From: Aurantiacibacter spongiae
GTDB lineage: Bacteria > Pseudomonadota > Alphaproteobacteria > Sphingomonadales > Sphingomonadaceae
DNA length: 64,000 bases
Assembly: GCF_003815535.1 (NCBI RefSeq)
Contig: NZ_RPFZ01000001.1
Coordinates: 62,001 to 126,000, forward strand
Direction: 5' to 3'
The position numbers and the translations under genes were made by a program. Positions 62,347 to 64,000 of this stretch are shown piece by piece (within the stretch, counting starts at the first letter, position 1; every line of letters starts with the position of its first letter). The notes beneath the pieces were generated by a model that worked only from the letters and a program-made list of their open reading frames with translations, was not told the DNA's origin and did no database searches.

Positions 62347-62984
62347 GCGATCCCGCCGCGCGCAGGCTGAGTTCCGGCAAGCTGGTGATCGCCACCCACA
62401 ATGCGGGCAAGTTGAAGGAGATTGCCGGGCTGCTGGAACCCTACGGGTTGGACTGCATCTCGGCGGGATCGCTCGGTCTGCCCGAACCGGCCGAAACGGG
62501 CGAGACCTTCGTGGCGAACGCGCTCATCAAGGCGCGTGCGGCGGCGCAGGCTTCGGGTCTGCCGGCGCTGGCGGACGATAGCGGCCTTTCGGTAGCGGCG
62601 CTCGGCGGGCGGCCGGGGGTATACACCGCCGATTGGGCGGAGCGGCAATGGTTCGAGGGGGAGCCGGGACGCGACTGGTACATGGCCATGGGCAAGGTCG
62701 AGGGCTTGTTGCAGGCGCAGGGTCCCGAGACGCCGCGCGACTGCTGGTTCTCCTGCGTTCTCGCCATCGCCTGGCCCGACGGCGAAAGCGCGGTCTACGA
62801 AGGCCGCGCCGACGGGACGCTGACCTGGCCGCCACGCGGCACGATGGGCTTCGGATACGATCCGGTCTTCGTGCCCCAGGGACACCATGAAACCTTCGCC
62901 GAGCTGAGGCCGGCGGACAAACATGCCATCAGCCACCGCGCGGATGCCTTCGCCAGGCTCAAGGCCGAACAGTTCGGCGCCTGA
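62343..62984 (+). CDS. rdgB: dITP/XTP pyrophosphatase
   Basis: RdgB removes deaminated purine nucleotides (ITP, dITP, XTP). The 213-residue protein has the substrate-binding [11 protein letters not shown] near residue 20, ADDSGL near residue 80 with the metal Asp, and the C-terminal [18 protein letters not shown] and SHRADAF. The GTG at 62343 overlaps the rph stop. hemW follows after 41 bases. Confidence 0.97.
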   Translation: MSDPAARRLSSGKLVIATHNAGKLKEIAGLLEPYGLDCISAGSLGLPEPAETGETFVANALIKARAAAQASGLPALADDSGLSVAALGGRPGVYTADWAERQWFEGEPGRDWYMAMGKVEGLLQAQGPETPRDCWFSCVLAIAWPDGESAVYEGRADGTLTWPPRGTMGFGYDPVFVPQGHHETFAELRPADKHAISHRADAFARLKAEQFGA

Positions 62985-63025
62985 ACGCCCTTGCGGGGCG
63001 CTGTCCTGCGTGAAACAAGCAGATC

Positions 63026-64000
63026 ATGGCTCGCGCGCTCTATATCCATTGGCCCTTCTGCCTTGCCAAATGCCCCTATTGCGACTTCAACTCGCATGTC
63101 CGGGAGCGGGTTGATGCGCAAATCTGGCGCCGCGCGTTGCTGGCCGATCTGCGGTACGAGGCTGCTTTCGCCGGTGGAGAGCGACTGGCCTCGATCTTCT
63201 TCGGCGGGGGAACGCCGTCGCTGATGCCGCCGTCGCTGGTGGCGGACCTGCTGGACGAGGCTGAACGTCTGTGGGGCTTTGCCGCCGGGATCGAGATCAC
63301 CCTGGAAGCCAACCCGTCGAGCGTGGAAACGGCGCGCTTTCGCGATCTCGCAAGCGCCGGGGTCAACCGGGTCTCGCTGGGAGTGCAGGCGCTCGACGAC
63401 ACGGCGCTGCGCTTTCTCGGACGCCTGCACGATGCAAAGGAGGCGCTGGCGGCATTGGCCGTGGCGCAGGCATCGTTCGACCGGGTCAGCTTCGATCTTA
63501 TCTACGCCCGCCCCGGGCAGGACGAGGCATCATGGCGCACCGAACTCGACAGGGCGCTGTCCTTCGGGACCGGTCATCTTTCGCTATACCAGTTGACCAT
63601 CGAGCCGGGCACGCGGTTCGCGACCGATGTCAGGCGGGGGGCGTTCGCCCCGCTTGACGATGACGCGGCGGCCGACCTGTTCGCCCTCACCCGCGACATG
63701 ACGGCCGACGCCGGTCTGCCCGCCTACGAAATCAGCAACCACGCTCGTCCGGGCGAGGAAAGCCGACACAATCTGACATACTGGAGATACGAGGATTACG
63801 CCGGCGTCGGCCCCGGCGCGCACGGGCGGCGCGGCGGCATGGCCACCGTGCGCCATCGCAAGCCGGAGAACTGGCTTGCGGCCATCGAACGGGGCGGATC
63901 GGGATTGCAGGAAGAGCGCCACTTGCCGGCGGCCGATCAGGCTTCCGAGGCGCTGTTGATGGGGTTGCGGCTGACCGAAGGGATCGATCTTCCCCGCCTG
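63026..64000 (+). CDS. hemW: Heme chaperone HemW (3' end outside window)
   Basis: HemW is a radical-SAM-fold protein that binds heme and delivers it to respiratory enzymes; it was long called a coproporphyrinogen oxidase-like protein. The first 325 residues are present. The cluster motif FCLAKCPYCDF has the CxxxCxxC spacing, and FFGGGTPS, EANPSS, and the NLTYWRYEDYAGVGPGAHG segment with the HemW-type signature are intact. The ATG at 63026 is the only start after an in-frame stop. The C-terminus runs past base 64000. Confidence 0.95.
   Translation, partial: MARALYIHWPFCLAKCPYCDFNSHVRERVDAQIWRRALLADLRYEAAFAGGERLASIFFGGGTPSLMPPSLVADLLDEAERLWGFAAGIEITLEANPSSVETARFRDLASAGVNRVSLGVQALDDTALRFLGRLHDAKEALAALAVAQASFDRVSFDLIYARPGQDEASWRTELDRALSFGTGHLSLYQLTIEPGTRFATDVRRGAFAPLDDDAAADLFALTRDMTADAGLPAYEISNHARPGEESRHNLTYWRYEDYAGVGPGAHGRRGGMATVRHRKPENWLAAIERGGSGLQEERHLPAADQASEALLMGLRLTEGIDLPRL

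Overview
This 64 kb window is ordinary, densely coded alphaproteobacterial chromosome. The GC-rich codon use, the dusB-ntrBC-ntrYX-hfq-hflX order, the separate hrcA-grpE and dnaK-dnaJ loci, a fused IspDF, an Hfq with two Sm domains in one chain and a eukaryote-like ProRS all point to Sphingomonadales, most likely Erythrobacteraceae; the family assignment is inference from gene content. I recognise 63 protein genes and one tRNA gene (tRNA-Ser(UGA)). I saw no insertion sequence, prophage, CRISPR array, rRNA gene or replication origin, and no gene-free stretch longer than 300 bases.

Layout. 1-4.04 kb (minus): the rod-shape operon mreB-mreC-mreD-mrdA, with mrdA cut by the left edge. 4.2-6.55 kb (plus): mutL and a small lipoprotein gene. 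6.56-11.05 kb: accessory envelope and redox genes (glutaredoxin-MauE fusion, DUF1206 membrane protein, NYN/OST-HTH protein, helix-hairpin-helix lipoprotein, MsrQ-like membrane protein, beta-carbonic anhydrase). 11.15-14.2 kb: lipA and a COQ10-like gene facing cinA-C and ispDF. 14.3-23.66 kb (plus): dusB, ntrB, ntrC, ntrY, ntrX, tandem-domain hfq, hflX. 23.7-24.4 kb: mazG. 24.5-32.8 kb (minus): a tightly packed run led by tRNA-Ser, with lytic transglycosylase, RlpA-like protein, DD-carboxypeptidase, tmk, holB, metG, tatD, an MBL hydrolase and a 55-residue membrane protein. 32.9-37.6 kb: pdhC, a thioesterase and lpdA, plus a universal stress protein and a peroxiredoxin. 37.65-43.5 kb: rnr and two peptidases. 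43.5-51.5 kb (minus): radA, cvpA, a degenerate Fe-S scaffold, an MFS carrier, alr, phaR, proS and a DUF805 gene. 51.6-53.9 kb: a large patatin. 53.9-57.1 kb: dnaK-dnaJ with a clear RpoH-type promoter. 57.2-59.3 kb: PCuAC, a vgr-related protein and two small exported proteins. 59.3-61.5 kb: hrcA-grpE headed by a lipoprotein gene. 61.6-64 kb: rph-rdgB-hemW, with hemW cut by the right edge.

The main themes are cell-wall growth, nitrogen-related two-component signalling coupled to RNA chaperone genes, protein quality control, and nucleotide and translation housekeeping. The points most worth a second look are the asymmetric tandem Hfq, an NtrX without the sigma-54 GAFTGA loop, an RlpA-like protein whose catalytic Asp is replaced, an IscU/SufU-like scaffold lacking its third cysteine, hflX with no normal start codon at the expected place, and a chain of seven genes joined by six successive start/stop overlaps. 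I do not see a wholly new multi-gene defence or mobile system here.
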